This document shows, piece after piece, positions 22,014-31,746 of a stretch of 64,000 nt of DNA; the first letter of the stretch is position 1, and every line of letters starts with the position of its first letter. A program made the position numbers and the translations under genes. The stretch lies in NCBI GenBank assembly GCA_009760855.2, contig WPIO01000128.1, positions 942,001 to 1,006,000 on the forward strand, read 5' to 3'. The notes beneath the pieces were generated by a model, which was not told where the DNA came from, ran no database searches, and was given only the letters and a program-made list of their open reading frames with translations. This DNA comes from Cristatella mucedo (taxonomy: Eukaryota > Bryozoa > Phylactolaemata > Cristatellidae).

Positions 22014-25000
22014 AGCATTACCTAATCGAGTAGCAGTAAGGCTTAAGGCTCACAAGTTTTCATTGCTGCACTTAATTACTGCAGGTGATTAAGAATGAAA
22101 TGCAATAGGTGGGACCAAACTGAACACGTGCTTAAATAAGACATGCATTTATCTCTCTGTTTGTAACTCCCTAAAATAATGGGGATGGGGGTCCATTGTA
22201 GGGTGCTAGCACCGTGCCTGTGAGTGCCTAGGAGAAAACACTCACATAGCAAAGAAAAAGTGAGTCACAGCTGAAATGTCTGGTCAGTCAACAAACTCAT
22301 TAGCCAAAAGCAGCAGCCAGTGGTAGTAGTCCAGCATGGCTTTCTTAATTAGTGACTTAACAGCCTTTTTGAAAGATGCAGGGACATAACCTGAGGCTAA
22401 GGGACATATTTTTGGAAGATATGCATGGCAGCAGCAGATCTAAGCATCGTAGGCCAGTGTGAATAGGGTCCAGAGGACTAGTACATTGCATGCTGACCCT
22501 GTGCATGTCACCCCTAACCATGTTATTCATTTTGTTTACCAAGCATGATCCCACTCACCATTTTAACGTGTTTCCTTAGCAGCAAATGTAAAGCACCTAG
22601 AAAGAGATTGAGTTCTCTGAGGGCGTTTTATCAAGTGCATTATTATTATTATTATTCTTAGTAGTAGTAGTAGTGGTAGTCTTCTTTGACTGGGAGATGA
22701 ACTTCAGGATAAGGTCACTTGTGGCCTCCTTGAATGTTGACGTCGAGGTAGTGCACGAAATCGAGGGACAGGAGTCCCGTGTTGATGTAATTGAGGGACA
22801 GAAGTCCCAAAGGGATGCTGCAACCTTAGGGATGGACTCTCTGATCTTGTGTATCTTGCTGACAAAGAAGCTAGAGAAGCGATCGGTTAGGAGTCAGGTG
22901 CTTTACAACTCCCAGTACGAGAAGCAACGACCAATAGTTAAAAAAAGCAAGTTACCCAGCTTGGGCAAGCATGTAAAAGAATGCAGTTTTCGTGCTAAGA
23001 CAGGCATGCAAGAAAACACAAAACTCATGCATGCTGGTTAGTTGGACCACTAGTTGATCACTCCGAATCAATCCTGCACAGGTACAGAGTAAATCAATCC
23101 TGCAAAGTACAGAGGAAAAAAAACCAGGTTGCTGTTATAAAAGGCATGTAACTACTACCTTTAGTCAGGAAGTGGACAATTCATATAGAGCCGGAAGGTG
23201 ACGAGGAACATTTAAGTTTTCAGCTGCTTTTTAAACTTGTCAAATCAAGACAGATGACACGATGTCAGTCGGCAGTGAGCTCCAAGCTTAGGGAGCATGG
23301 TAACTGAAGGCAAGGTCTCCGACAGATTGCTAAGCTAGTAAGGGGCACAAGCTATCGACCAGAGTCCAAAGACTTTCGGGTGGTACGATGGGAGGTCCGA
23401 CGTGGGAGCTTCAGTCCTCGGGAGCTACGTATTGAGATTGCTAGCCATTGAAATTAGCAGCCACTAATCCAGCAGATGACGGGTGGCCAAGGCGTGGCCC
23501 TGCGTAACCCGACAGGATGCCCTCAGCATATGCATATGCAGGTCTTCTGCCTATGCATATCCACCTTCGGCTTTTACTTGCGAAAGCAGTCTTATATTCA
23601 CTAAGCAATGCCATTCAACATGCATGAGCTAGAAACATTTTCAACCACCCTTCGGTGGCTCACAGCTGTTGACAGAAGCAGACAGCACGTCGGAATTTGC
23701 AGCCGAGTGGTCACTTGACCATTTTAATAGAATCTGAAAGTGACGAATCAACGAAGGGAGGATAACAATATTAATAATACTAATACTAATGTAAACTAAT
23801 GTAAATTTATAGCACCCTAAAATACGATTCATTTTTACAGCCCCCTAAGAGATCTTAATCTCTAATCAGGCAATCCACCTATGCCACGGGGGGGGGGGGG
23901 GGGCTCAAGCCCACGACGGCCCAGACCACGGCGAGAGACTTGACCAGTGGTCAGGCTCCCTAAGAGAGAGTCAGGCACTTGACCAGAGAAGGGCCAAACC
24001 TAGGCAGCCACTGACGTAAGGCAGACAGACGATGAATTCAAGGCCGAGCACAAGGTCAGGCAACCTTTCTCGCTCTTGTCTCGCTCAGGCATGCTCGAGG
24101 CAGGCAGGTCATGAATCCTGATAGTTACCCACCGAATCAAAAGAGAGCAGTTGGTGGTAACTCCTCAAATGAAAACTCTTAATTGCAATTTCAGGCGACT
24201 GGTACAAGAGTCCAAGGCACCAGAAGCTGGGAGTGCACCATGGCATGCAGCCACTGCTATGGCTGAACCGAGTGCAGTGGTATACTAGGAGGGGCAGGAT
24301 CTACTGGACATTCGAACCGAACCTTAAGGTATGTGCGTATGGACCAACCCCTTCAAGCCCCCTCCAATGATCGGCATGATCACAGGTACACATCAGCTCT
24401 AGTAAAACGATTTTCTGGCTAATGCCCAAATTGATGGATAATCCTGCTTGTGTCCGTAGGTCATTGTACTAAGAAAGAAATCTTAAGCTCTCAAAAAAAT
24501 ATTTGATCAACTCAGGCACTGAAACAAGGACTGGTTGCGGCTGCAGCAGCAAGACACCGATGCCCATTTGCTTGTAAGGCGAACAAGTGATCAGCTACCA
24601 CGACAGCTTTGATTGGGCTGCGAGAGCTACAGTTAGTCGTGCAGCCAGCGTTCGATAGCTTGTGACGTTGTACTATTGTCAAAAGCGAGAGGACGCGCAT
24701 CTAGCCACTTGCACCAACGAGCAAGAACCTCTTAACAACTGCCGAGAATAGACGGCCAAGCATTAAATGCAGCTCACCTCCGGCTATTTTAAATGACTAG
24801 CTGTTAACAATAATGGCACAGACAATAATGGCGACATTTGAACAGCGCTCAAGGACAACTAAATCCCTTTCTGGGCACTTGGCATACACTGAAAAGGAAG
24901 CTTTTGCCGATCGCGACACGAACTCACATTAGCGATTCGGCATCCTTCTTTGCGTCCACCGCCGCACTCTGCTGTCTAACTTCGTAGGTCGCCTGCTCGG

Positions 25001-25745
25001 CCATCTCAATTAGGCTCCTCAGTATGTCTTCTGGCTGGTGACTGTCAACGGCTCGCTCGACAAGAGACCAGACGCTCTCCTTTTCCGCTCGCACCTGCGA
25101 TCTGACGTCCTCTCCGCCCTCGATCAGACGCCGGAGTAGAGCCTCCACCCTCTGGTGAGCGGCCCACACGTCGTAGTAGCACTGATTCTCCGTCTCGCCG
25201 CCTCCGCCGCGCTGCGAGGCCGCCGCGTCGGCGCTCCGGACGCCGCTCGACGGACGCCGCTCGACTCGCTTCGCTCTGCCGGCAAGCTTGCGGCAGAGCT
25301 GCTCGTGTGCGTCGCGCTGAGCGGCGCACTGCTTGGAGTAGGCGCGCAAAAGCCTCGCTTTGACGCGTAGCTCGTCCAACGAGCGGCCGATTTTCGCGTA
25401 GCCCACGGCCGCTTCCGAAAGGACGCTTCGGCTGGCGGCCACCTCTCGCTCGAGGGCTTCGACGCGCGCCTGCCCTTTATCGACGGCTCTGCGCAGGCCG
25501 TCCAGCTCCTGCTTCAGCGACGAGCGAAGCGTCGAGTCGTCGCGCCCGTTGTACAGCACGTTGCTGCGTACATCAGCTGCGCACTCCCTGGTACGTACGG
25601 TCCGAATGAGATACTCCCACGCGCTGCGCACCGGTCCCCGGCAAATGTCCCTTAGGTCGCCCGGTTGCAGTTGCGGCAGAAATGCGGAGCCACCCATCTC
25701 CTCGACCCATTCGTGCAGCCTTCTGCCTAAATCGTGCTGCTCCAT
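13200..25745 (-). CDS. HAUS5: HAUS augmin-like complex subunit 5, complete 4-exon gene
   Basis: HAUS5 is a subunit of augmin, the eight-subunit complex that recruits gamma-tubulin ring complexes to existing spindle microtubules. My model joins 25745-24928, 19952-19716, 16113-15615 and 13574-13200 into 1929 nt, 642 aa; the human protein is about 633 aa. Residues 1-60 carry the family N-terminus: VEEMGG, LRDICRG, WEYLIRTV and the RSNVLYNGRDDS segment. Long coiled-coil heptads follow, mainly around 75-160 and 270-460. The C-terminus has the family's EEPAQ-TPW-QW motif (SWAEEPAQDL to YRQW, residues 607-630). All introns are GT-AG and phases agree (2, 2, 0). The start ATG has G at -3 and +4. The identification is strong; the least certain point is the exon 2 donor (GTCAGT). 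The exons are much richer in G+C than the introns, which are full of LINE and SINE copies. Confidence 0.93.
13575..15614 (-). other. HAUS5: HAUS5 intron 3
   Basis: About 2.0 kb, GTCAGT donor and CCAG acceptor, AT-rich. Apart from the tRNA-like sequence at 15443-15520 I see no repeat or gene. Confidence 0.8.
15443..15520 (-). pseudogene. tRNA-like sequence (tRNA pseudogene or SINE head)
   Basis: On the minus strand a perfect B box GGTTCGAGTCC lies inside a good T arm (GCAGG / CCTGT), and an A-box-like TAGCCAAAGGGTAGAG lies about 30 bases upstream. The acceptor stem pairs poorly and I cannot fold a proper anticodon arm, so a working tRNA is unlikely. It sits in HAUS5 intron 3, in the gene's orientation, about 95 bases from the exon 3 donor. 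Confidence 0.45.
15615..16113 (-). CDS. HAUS5: HAUS5 exon 3
   Basis: Encodes residues 352-518, entered in phase 2 and left in phase 0. The acceptor is GGACTTTTGCAG. The first half is coiled coil (LSGRLAELLGQLEAEALHAA, then QNQICALAKQN); the second half is Ala/Leu-rich, ending LTLSGSLLK before the GTCAGT donor. CpG-rich. Confidence 0.9.
16605..16745 (-). mobile_element. Decayed SINE1-like copy
   Basis: The minus strand reads AAGGTGCTTGTCATCGGTGC, GTGAAGCGC and a mutated hairpin region with TTTAGCCACC. The similarity is partial, so the family call is tentative. Confidence 0.4.
17460..17690 (+). mobile_element. LINE-A 3' end
   Basis: The 3' UTR with ACTGCGCATGCTGCCACTAA, the CATGCTGACCCTG block, TTTGCAGCAAATGTAAAGC, a hairpin reading AGAGATTGAGTTCTCT, then GAGGGCGCTTTATCAAGTG and a decayed (ATT)n tail. 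It lies antisense to HAUS5. Confidence 0.75.
18128..18176 (+). mobile_element. SINE1/LINE-A tail fragment
   Basis: GAGTGCCTGAACAGAGGTTA then AGTTCTCTTATGGCGC is a mutated copy of the shared hairpin tail. No head is visible upstream. Confidence 0.45.
18380..19235 (-). pseudogene. LINE-A RT C-terminal copy, minus strand, split by a (GA)n tract
   Basis: The minus strand follows the LINE-A C-terminal coding segment and 3' end in the same order as 50310-51245: GGTCTCCAA, the AAAGTCACTTTGGAA block and the hairpin remnant at 18410-18430. The frame is broken throughout, and a (GA)n/(TG)n tract interrupts it at 18613-18742. It runs in the same direction as HAUS5. Confidence 0.6.
18613..18742. repeat. 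(GA)n with adjoining (TG)n microsatellite
   Basis: About 80 bp of GA, then alternating short TG and GA runs ending in (TG)n. The Arg-Glu and Leu-Ser frames across it are artefacts. Confidence 0.97.
19716..19952 (-). CDS. HAUS5: HAUS5 exon 2
   Basis: Encodes residues 273-351; the split first codon is ATG (Met). The acceptor TTGCTGCTGCAG precedes GTTCAAGTTTGAGG. The peptide is a coiled coil: ILNEQRVLHIKRF, LTEELRSLTKEVSAVELK, LGNLLSDDLHKI. The donor is taken as TGTCG|GTCAGT because it alone keeps phase with exon 3 (giving CGA, Arg); a nearby ATAT|GTCGGT would not. Confidence 0.85.
20618..21189 (+). pseudogene. LINE-B 3' copy with (ACATT)n tail
   Basis: Encodes VFKSQRFEHVSPLLEELGWL, then PVEQRIQSKVLTLTHKASHG and GDRSFSSAGP; a small deletion after GP breaks the frame. 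The 3' UTR runs to a clean (ACATT)n tail at 21166-21189. It lacks the RT catalytic part (5' truncated). High similarity to 27625-28270 suggests a fairly recent family. Confidence 0.8.
21963..22010. repeat. (CA)n microsatellite
   Basis: A perfect CA run of about 48 bp after an ACGCACGC-type lead-in. Confidence 0.97.
22490..22660 (+). mobile_element. LINE-A 3' end
   Basis: CATGCTGACCCTGTGCATG, CAGCAAATGTAAAGCACC, a hairpin reading AGAGATTGAGTTCTCT, GAGGGCGTTTTATCAAGTG and an (ATT)n tail that turns into (AGT)n. Confidence 0.8.
22665..23050 (-). pseudogene. LINE remnant: linker between endonuclease and RT
   Basis: Read on the minus strand it gives FSSFFVSKIHKIRESIPK and later FKEATSDLILKFISQSKKT. 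This matches the F-FF--KI--IR--I segment and the start of the RT domain in CR1/L2-type polyproteins. The plus-strand 122-codon frame here is a shadow. Whether it belongs to LINE-A or LINE-B cannot be settled, because no other copy in the window covers this part. Confidence 0.55.
23826..23957 (-). mobile_element. SINE1 copy with poly-G expansion
   Basis: The minus strand reads a tRNA-like head with GGGCTTGAGCCC, then a C-run (a poly-G of about 15-18 at 23888-23904 on the plus strand), the hairpin AGAGATTAAGATCTCT and GGGGGCTG. The homopolymer lies where other copies have a few G residues. Confidence 0.65.
24830..24905 (-). mobile_element. Decayed LINE-A tail
   Basis: The minus strand carries GTGTATGCCAAGTGCCCAGA, AAGGGATTTAGTTGTCC and GAGCGCTG, a degraded version of the LINE-A end. 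It lies 23 bases from the HAUS5 exon 1 donor. Confidence 0.45.
24928..25745 (-). CDS. HAUS5: HAUS5 exon 1 (start codon)
   Basis: Encodes residues 1-272 plus two bases. It begins MEQHDLGRRLHEWVEEMGG and ends with KKDAESL before the GTGAGT donor. The N-terminal family block, two coiled-coil stretches and the conserved DSHQPEDILRSLIEMAE segment are present. A low-complexity RGGGGETE insertion lies near residue 190. Strongly CpG-rich. Confidence 0.93.
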
Positions 25746-25900
25746 TTCGGGGATGAGCGATACGAATACGGCGGGCCAAAGACGATTCTACCGCAAACCG
25801 AGGAGAGCTATACTTCCTGTCAGCGGAGGGGGGCGGCGCGCGGACCTAATCGGCACCTCCGAGCTGCCGGGCTATCACCGTGATACGCATCTTTCTGTAA
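25746..25900 (-). promoter_or_regulatory. HAUS5: Probable HAUS5 promoter region
   Basis: GC-rich sequence directly upstream of the start codon, with a GC-box-like GGGGGGCGGCGCG at about 25827-25840 and an ETS-like CAGGAAGT on the minus strand at 25811-25818. There is no TATA box. This is position and composition only; no transcription start can be seen. Confidence 0.3.
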
Positions 25901-27129
25901 AAATCTCAATCAATGCGAGTTTAGTAAGATTCCTCTGCGTAAGAGCCGTAACGACGCAAACTTATTTTGAATGTCTGTACAACAAACCGTACCCGTGAAT
26001 GACAAGGATGTAGCAGAAATTGTTGCTTCTAATTTGCGACGGTTACGTAATTGTGTTCTTGTTACATGAAGGCTCAAATAAAGATCTTTCGATTTTATTC
26101 AGTTAAAGCAGATTTTAACCATGTTTATCGGCCTGTTAATAAAGCCCGTGCAAGCCCTGTAAGCTGTATTGGGCTAACGTCGTGATTTTCTCGTGTATAT
26201 GGCTTCGTTAATTACACACGGAGTCTTGGCTGCGTCTTGTCATATTCGGGCCGTGTCCGCATCACATAATCTCGTGTCTGTGAGTAATATCACTTTCGCT
26301 CTCCTAATTATGTGTTCTTGATGTTTCTAATTTATTTTAATAATAAAATCCAACCGCTTTATTCTTTACCGATGTTTTCTGTTTATGATTCGCTTCGCCT
26401 TGCTTGAATCGCAGTGATAATCACGCTGCCTACGGCAGATAGAGTTAAAACAATTGATTCAAAATTAAATAATATAATAACAAAAATAACATATTAAATA
26501 AAATAATAAAAAATTTTGATTGAAAAAATTAAGTAAAAAAGCTGTGAGCGAGCAAAGTTTGAATGCAGGTACTTATAGTCAATATATATATTAGTTCCTG
26601 CAGATATTAAAGTGTCAGTCCCTTGCGGGCCGTTATTTTGAAATAAATATATCGGAGTTGCTAAAAGATAACTGATTTGTGACTTGCTTAAATGAGCCGA
26701 TCGAGGGGCAGCGCCTTCAGCCAGGAGGCTCGTTAAACTCGGGGTACTCGTTGCTTACAGTGGTTCAAATGAAATTTCCAAACAGGGTGCTGCAATGCTC
26801 CACTATTAGGAACTCTTTGCTAGACAGGTGAACGTCGGCTATGAGCAGTTAGTGCGGCTTTATTTATAGTTATTATGGACGCAGGCCAACATACAGCTGC
26901 CGGCCATCCTCCGATCTACCTATTAGCTGTCGCATGTGGCTTAGGTTAGGTATGCAACCGGTGTGGAGCTTTGGTTCATCGACTCGCCGTTGATTAACAA
27001 CTGCTGTCAAGCAAAGGCAGGACGACCGGGCCGGGGAGACCGAACGAAAGTATACAAAGCTACTGTAATACTGCTCCCTTTCTCGACTGCCTTCATGACT
27101 CAGCCATGCATCTAACAATCTAATCATTT
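25901..27129. other. Intergenic, AT-rich, no gene seen
   Basis: Contains an extremely AT-rich stretch at 26430-26560 with AATAAA-like words, and nothing recognisable otherwise. Confidence 0.5.
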
Positions 27130-27397
27130 TAACACTAATCATTCTTTGGCTCCAGCCTATCTCTCAGATCTACTCCCCTACCAGGCCAATCATCGTACCA
27201 CTGCTTTTCAGAATCCAACAGTTTACCAATACCTCGTACAAACCTGAAATCCTTGGAGACCGGGCATTTAGTTCGTATGCTTTCAAAGCCTGGATTATAT
27301 ATGCCATGCACTAATCTTTGCAGCAAGTGTAAAGCGCCTAGAAAGAGATTAAGTTCTCTGAGGGCGCTTTATCAAGTACATTATTATTATTATTATT
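27130..27397 (+). mobile_element. LINE-A 3' fragment with internal deletion
   Basis: Reads LAPAYLSDLLPYQANH-like coding, GDRAFSSYAFKAW, then jumps directly to TTTGCAGCAAGTGTAAAGCG, the hairpin AGAGATTAAGTTCTCT and a long perfect (ATT)n tail. The end of the ORF and the 3' UTR are missing between these parts. Confidence 0.75.
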
Positions 27398-27404
27398 ATC
27401 TGAC

Positions 27405-27615
27405 ACTGTGCTACTCGGAGCTGCAATGCGCTGCGCTGCCCCTCCTCGCGTGCGCTCCAGTGCTGTGAGCTGCTCTTCGAATCGCTGCCCATTTCGGCTC
27501 TGCACTATACAGCGCTGTATTGCCCTCCGCTGCACCCTGCACTGGGCTGGGCTGGCTATACTAGCGCTGAGCAGCACTGCTCTCAAATGCGCTGTTGCTG
27601 CCAGGTGCTACACGG
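27405..27615. repeat. GCTGC-rich degenerate array, left part
   Basis: CTGC, GCTG and CACTG words recur about every five bases. Composition and texture match 28272-28790, so the two were probably one array before the LINE-B insertion. Confidence 0.6.
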
Positions 27616-27624
27616 CCACCCTAA

Positions 27625-28270
27625 TGTAATGTAATGTATCTCCGTCAGTAACTCCACAAAGTCATAAAGACCATGTGGGTGTTACGCAGGAGAGTTTTGT
27701 ATAGCTGACTCACAGCCTAAGCGGCTTTCGGTACGCATTCGGTAGCCAACAGACTTCGTCTCACGCAACAAAGAGAAAGTGGGAAGCATAGCAGAGTTAG
27801 GAGAGCAGTTGAGGTAGTGAGTACTTTGGAAGTAGCAGTTCAGGACCGCTGAAAAAGATGTGCCATAGTCGGCAGTTGGAGAGTAGTTGTCGTTTCGTAA
27901 GAATTGTGGAAGCGAGTTCCACAGTCTAGGACCTGCAGAGCTAAAGCTTCTGTCGCCAACTGTCTTTAAGCGGAGGAATGTGACAGCTAATTTATTGTCC
28001 ACACAGGACCTGAGGGCGCGAACAGGCTGAAACTGATGCAGCAGTTCAGCTAGGTACGAAGGAGCCAAGCCGTGGCTGGCCTTGTGGGTCAGCGTAAGAA
28101 CTTTGCTCTGTATCCTTTGCTCAACCGGCAACCATCCTAGCTCTTCCAGCAAAGGTGACACGTGCTCAAACCACTGGGACTTGAATACCAGCCTTGCAGC
28201 CATATTCATAGTCAGCTGTAGTGGCATAATAGCTTTCTTTGGCAGCCCAGCCAAAAGGGAATTACAATAA
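27625..28270 (-). pseudogene. LINE-B RT C-terminal copy, best preserved
   Basis: An open frame of about 200 codons on the minus strand. It starts at VDYCNSLLAGLPKKAI, continues through LEELGWLPVEQRIQSKVLTL, LRSCVDNK, VGDRSFSSAGPRLWNSLP and ADYGTSF, and ends shortly after GYRMRTESRLG. This is the thumb and C-terminal part of a CR1/L2-like reverse transcriptase; the catalytic FADD region is absent because the copy is 5' truncated. The (ACATT)n tail is at 27625-27641. The near-intact frame suggests a young copy. Confidence 0.85.
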
Positions 28271-28271
28271 T

Positions 28272-28790
28272 CAACCCTGTGCTGCACTGCGCTGTGCTGC
28301 TCTGCACTGTGCTGCTATGTCATGCTCTTCCAAGCCTTGCCATGAGCCATGCTGCCTTGAGCTGCCCAGTGGTGCCACGTGCTGCCGTGCACCGAGCTGC
28401 ATTGCTTTGTCCTCGGCTGCTCTGCCAAACATTGCTACATGCCGTGCCACCTTGCACTGCCTATTGTTGCCCTGAGCTGCCCTGCCCAACGCTGCCCTGC
28501 CGTGTAGTGCCTTGCCCTGCTGCCCTAACGGGCCCTGAACTGTGCAGCATTGCCCTGCGCTGTGCTGCATTGCCTTGCCCTGAGACCTGCTCAGTGCTGC
28601 CTTGCACTGCCGTGCAGTACCCTCAGTTATGCTGTGCTGCCCTAGTGCAAGTGCTGCACAGCACTGAGCTGCCATGCGCTGTACTGCCCTGAGCTGCGCT
28701 GTTTGGCGCTACACAGTGATGCGCTGCTAAGCGTTGCCCTGGGCAGCGCTGTGTAAGCTTTACTGCCCAGCACCGGATCGGTGGAAAGCT
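28272..28790. repeat. GCTGC-rich degenerate array, right part
   Basis: About 500 bp in which TGCC, GCTGC, CTGAGC and CTGTGC recur with a period near 5 or 10 bases. Long open frames occur in several phases on both strands (Cys/Leu/Ala-rich) and are products of the repeat, not genes. Confidence 0.8.
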
Positions 28791-31740
28791 TCATTTCCTG
28801 CCTGGGAAAGCCTGCACTTGGCCCAGCGCCCGGCAGCTACAAATCCGCCACCAAGCACTCCCTGCCGGTGCTAGATGCAATTCAGGACTCTGGCTACGGC
28901 CCTTGATGTATCAACTGATGTAAATGATTAACTGATGTAACAGCTGATGTATTAACGTCATGCATAGCAGCCCAGGAGAGCAGTCCCTACGATGCTTACT
29001 GACAAAGGTACCTAAACCTAAACTTGCTTGGCCGCAACGCTATCGTTGAACTGCAGGCATGCACAAAGAGCCGTGGTGTCCATCCATGCAGTTTTCGACC
29101 GAATACTACCAGACCAGACCCTGCCGCAGGCTTGCCTGCAAGTGTGCCAAACAAGACAGAGAACACCCTCTCACCTCCGCCGGTGCAGGTCGAGCAGCTG
29201 CGACCAATGCACGAGGCCAGGCATGCTTCATCTCACACATCAACCACAATTGCCCAACCTGCTTGCTCACTGCTCAGAGGTGATTTCCAGCTTAGCACTT
29301 CGTTGTGCCCTATAATTAAGCCAGCATGGCGATATGCTACTGCACGGATCAGTGGCATACCGAAGCAGGAAGGGGGCGGCAAATGTCCCTCCCAGGCACT
29401 GGATCCGGTGGGGACGCCAACTTGCGTGCCTAATACTTTTGGATTTTTTTACATCACATCCATCGAGAACATTGCTGGGCAGCAGGGTGCTCCGAGCTGA
29501 AACAAATGAAGTTAGAAGTTGCAGCCCCTGTCGGCCAGGCCTTGCCGGTAGTGGGCTTGGCACTCAGCTGGGTAAGTAATTAGGTAAAAAAAGGAGCTGC
29601 TGCGTCTGAGTAGTTGGTCACCAACCACGAAATATCCAAGTAACACCCCTGAGTGCGATATCCCCTTATTCATAAGGACCTGACCGGTCAGGAACCTTGG
29701 CAATGCTGATGCCGATGCACCATGTAGCCCGAACGAAGAATAATTGTTGGGCGATTGCCATAGCTTGCAAAATACTCAGGTATGGAAACAACAGGATATG
29801 CTTAAAAGTTTTGCCACGAGCTTTACAATGCAAATATTATCATTAATTAATTATTAGTATCTTATTGCTTTATAATTGCAAATATTATACACTACAGTAT
29901 TTACATTATATCTCTTGGCTCTAGCCGACTGCCGACGAGTCTGAAATGTGGCTCACGCCAGGCTCAGCTTAAGGAACAAAATACGAAAGGGGAGATGATT
30001 ACCGAGAGAGGTCGGCGCTAATTGTGCAAAATATTGGCATCGAAATAATTCAGTTGCTAGGCGGCAGCACTAGAGTTCGCGCAGGCTTTCGTGGCATTCT
30101 GTTTCTTCCTCATCCAACCGGCCATCGATCACTAGAAGGAGCTACCCGGTAGCTGTCCGGTAAACTTGTATGAATGCAGGGCTGCAGGCTTGCACTTGTG
30201 CAGTCTCCGGAATAGCTTGCGCATCAACATAGCCCTGACCAAACTAGGCTTTCTTTTGCCAGTCGCATTGTTCGTCCGACGAAATGGCAATCGTAGTTTC
30301 ACGAAGCATATTTTCAGAGTTGCAAGTTGAAACGTGCTGAATCACTGGCTGGGTTGGGCCACTAGAGACCACTTCCACAAGAACGAGCATAAGCCTACAT
30401 GCAATTCTATGATTAAATAAAATTGAGAGAGTAAACCGAAAAACCATTGATAATGAAGAAGAAATAAGTGGCACTAAGCTTATATCGGAATGGCAGCTGG
30501 ATTGCAGCCTGAAAGTGCCGGGTCACTGACTTTTTTTTTAGACTATTGTAGGGTATTTGCATGCAAACACAATTGCACAATTGCATACAATGTCTTGAGG
30601 GAATCCGTGAAACTTTTATTACTAGTGTGCAATTGAAACTGCAGTTACACCCTGCTTCATTTGGAATTGGCAGGTGGATCGTAGCCAGAAAGTGCCGGAT
30701 GCAGCCAACTGCCGAATTACGGTTCGTTGTGTGCAAAGCGTCAGCAGGGTCAGGCCGTCTCGCCTAATGCGTTTTTGCCACTACCATGCTTACCTAAGTA
30801 AGGGATCATTGGAGTGAACTGGACAGCGATATCAAGATAAATGGGGGATTTTACTGAATTTCATTTGCAAGCACATAATGTCCGCATCACAATGTTGCAA
30901 GTCTAGCCCAGTTTTATACCCACACTACATGCAAACATTCGCCGAAACAAACGGACCCGCCCTATAACCAGGGCACTCCTACAGACGAAATAACTAGCAG
31001 CACAGGTTCAGGATCCTAGTGGCTCAGCAGAAACCCCAGACTAAATGAAGAAAGACTTATGTTTAAACTGTAATAATCTAGACGATATGGTATTTAAACG
31101 ATTGTAACAACTGTATGCATTGCAAGTGAAATTATAAGTATTTTAAAACAAAATGCATATTGCTAATAATTGTGACTTGTTGGGTTAAAACGAGCTACAG
31201 ATTCTGAAAGAGCAGCCAAAGTTTAATCGAATCACCCATTAGATTGAAAACTTGAAAACAACAGGAACAACGCTTTCACTTGTAGGCAAGTATAATCTTC
31301 GAAGGCATAAAATCCTTAAGCTACCAAACCGCTGTTAAGCCATACACTGTAGTCCATAAATGTGATTCACTGCATACCTGCATAGCCATTCATCTACATT
31401 GCAAACATAAACCTAAAGCATGAACATGCCATCAAATCAGCCATCGCTGTGTCCCAGCGAGATGTCCTTTCGGTGCTAGCGAGTTCGGCATTAAAGACGC
31501 CATGTCCTAGCGCACAGCACCCTAGTGTCATTTTCCCCCTTTGAGCTCATGTGCAAGAGTCCAACGTGCCTCACGAGCCAGAGATCACAAGGTACAAGGT
31601 GGAAGGCAAGGAGGTAGAGTCTTGACTGGTCGCTTTTGCTGTTAACAAAGCAGCAAGCCTACAGAGCGTTAGACGTCAGGGAAAAGCAATACAGAGAGCA
31701 AATTGGAACAAGAGGGATCATTAGGAAAGGTAGTCACAGG
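28791..31740. other. Intergenic, no supported gene
   Basis: 28905-28960 has several copies of AACTGATGTAA. 29024-29560 has overlapping frames, one of them Cys-rich (29059-29283), without a family signature. 29820-29900 is AT-rich. 30400-30760 has a repeated TGGCAGSTGGAT / AAAGTGCCGG pair about 180 bases apart. None of it looks like a known gene. Confidence 0.4.
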
Positions 31741-31746
31741 TTTATT
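31741..31746 (-). terminator. EXOC8: Candidate EXOC8 poly(A) signal
   Basis: AATAAA on the minus strand, the first I see downstream of the EXOC8 stop, about 0.9 kb away. Not confirmed by any transcript evidence. Confidence 0.25.

Larger units (their letters stand above)
19953..24927 (-). other. HAUS5: HAUS5 intron 1
   Basis: About 5.0 kb, the largest HAUS5 intron, with GTGAGT donor and GCAG acceptor. It holds LINE-B, LINE-A, a LINE linker remnant, SINE1 and a (CA)n tract, listed separately. 19953-20600 is CpG-rich with an unrecognised plus-strand frame (20097-20363). 21190-21960, 22010-22489, 23051-23825 and 23958-24829 show nothing I can name. Confidence 0.75.

Noticed and set aside
22673-23041. 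122-codon plus-strand frame
   Set aside because: The minus strand reads a recognisable LINE linker (FFVSKIHKIRESIPK); the plus frame is its shadow.
25549-25998. 149-codon plus-strand frame over HAUS5 exon 1 and promoter
   Set aside because: Antisense shadow of a GC-rich coding exon; no domain.
28279-28692. Long frames on both strands of the GCTGC array
   Set aside because: Cys/Leu/Ala periodicity reflects the repeat; open in more than one phase at once.
29059-29283. Cys-rich 74-codon frame as a possible secreted peptide
   Set aside because: No signal peptide, several overlapping frames of equal quality in the same stretch, no family resemblance.
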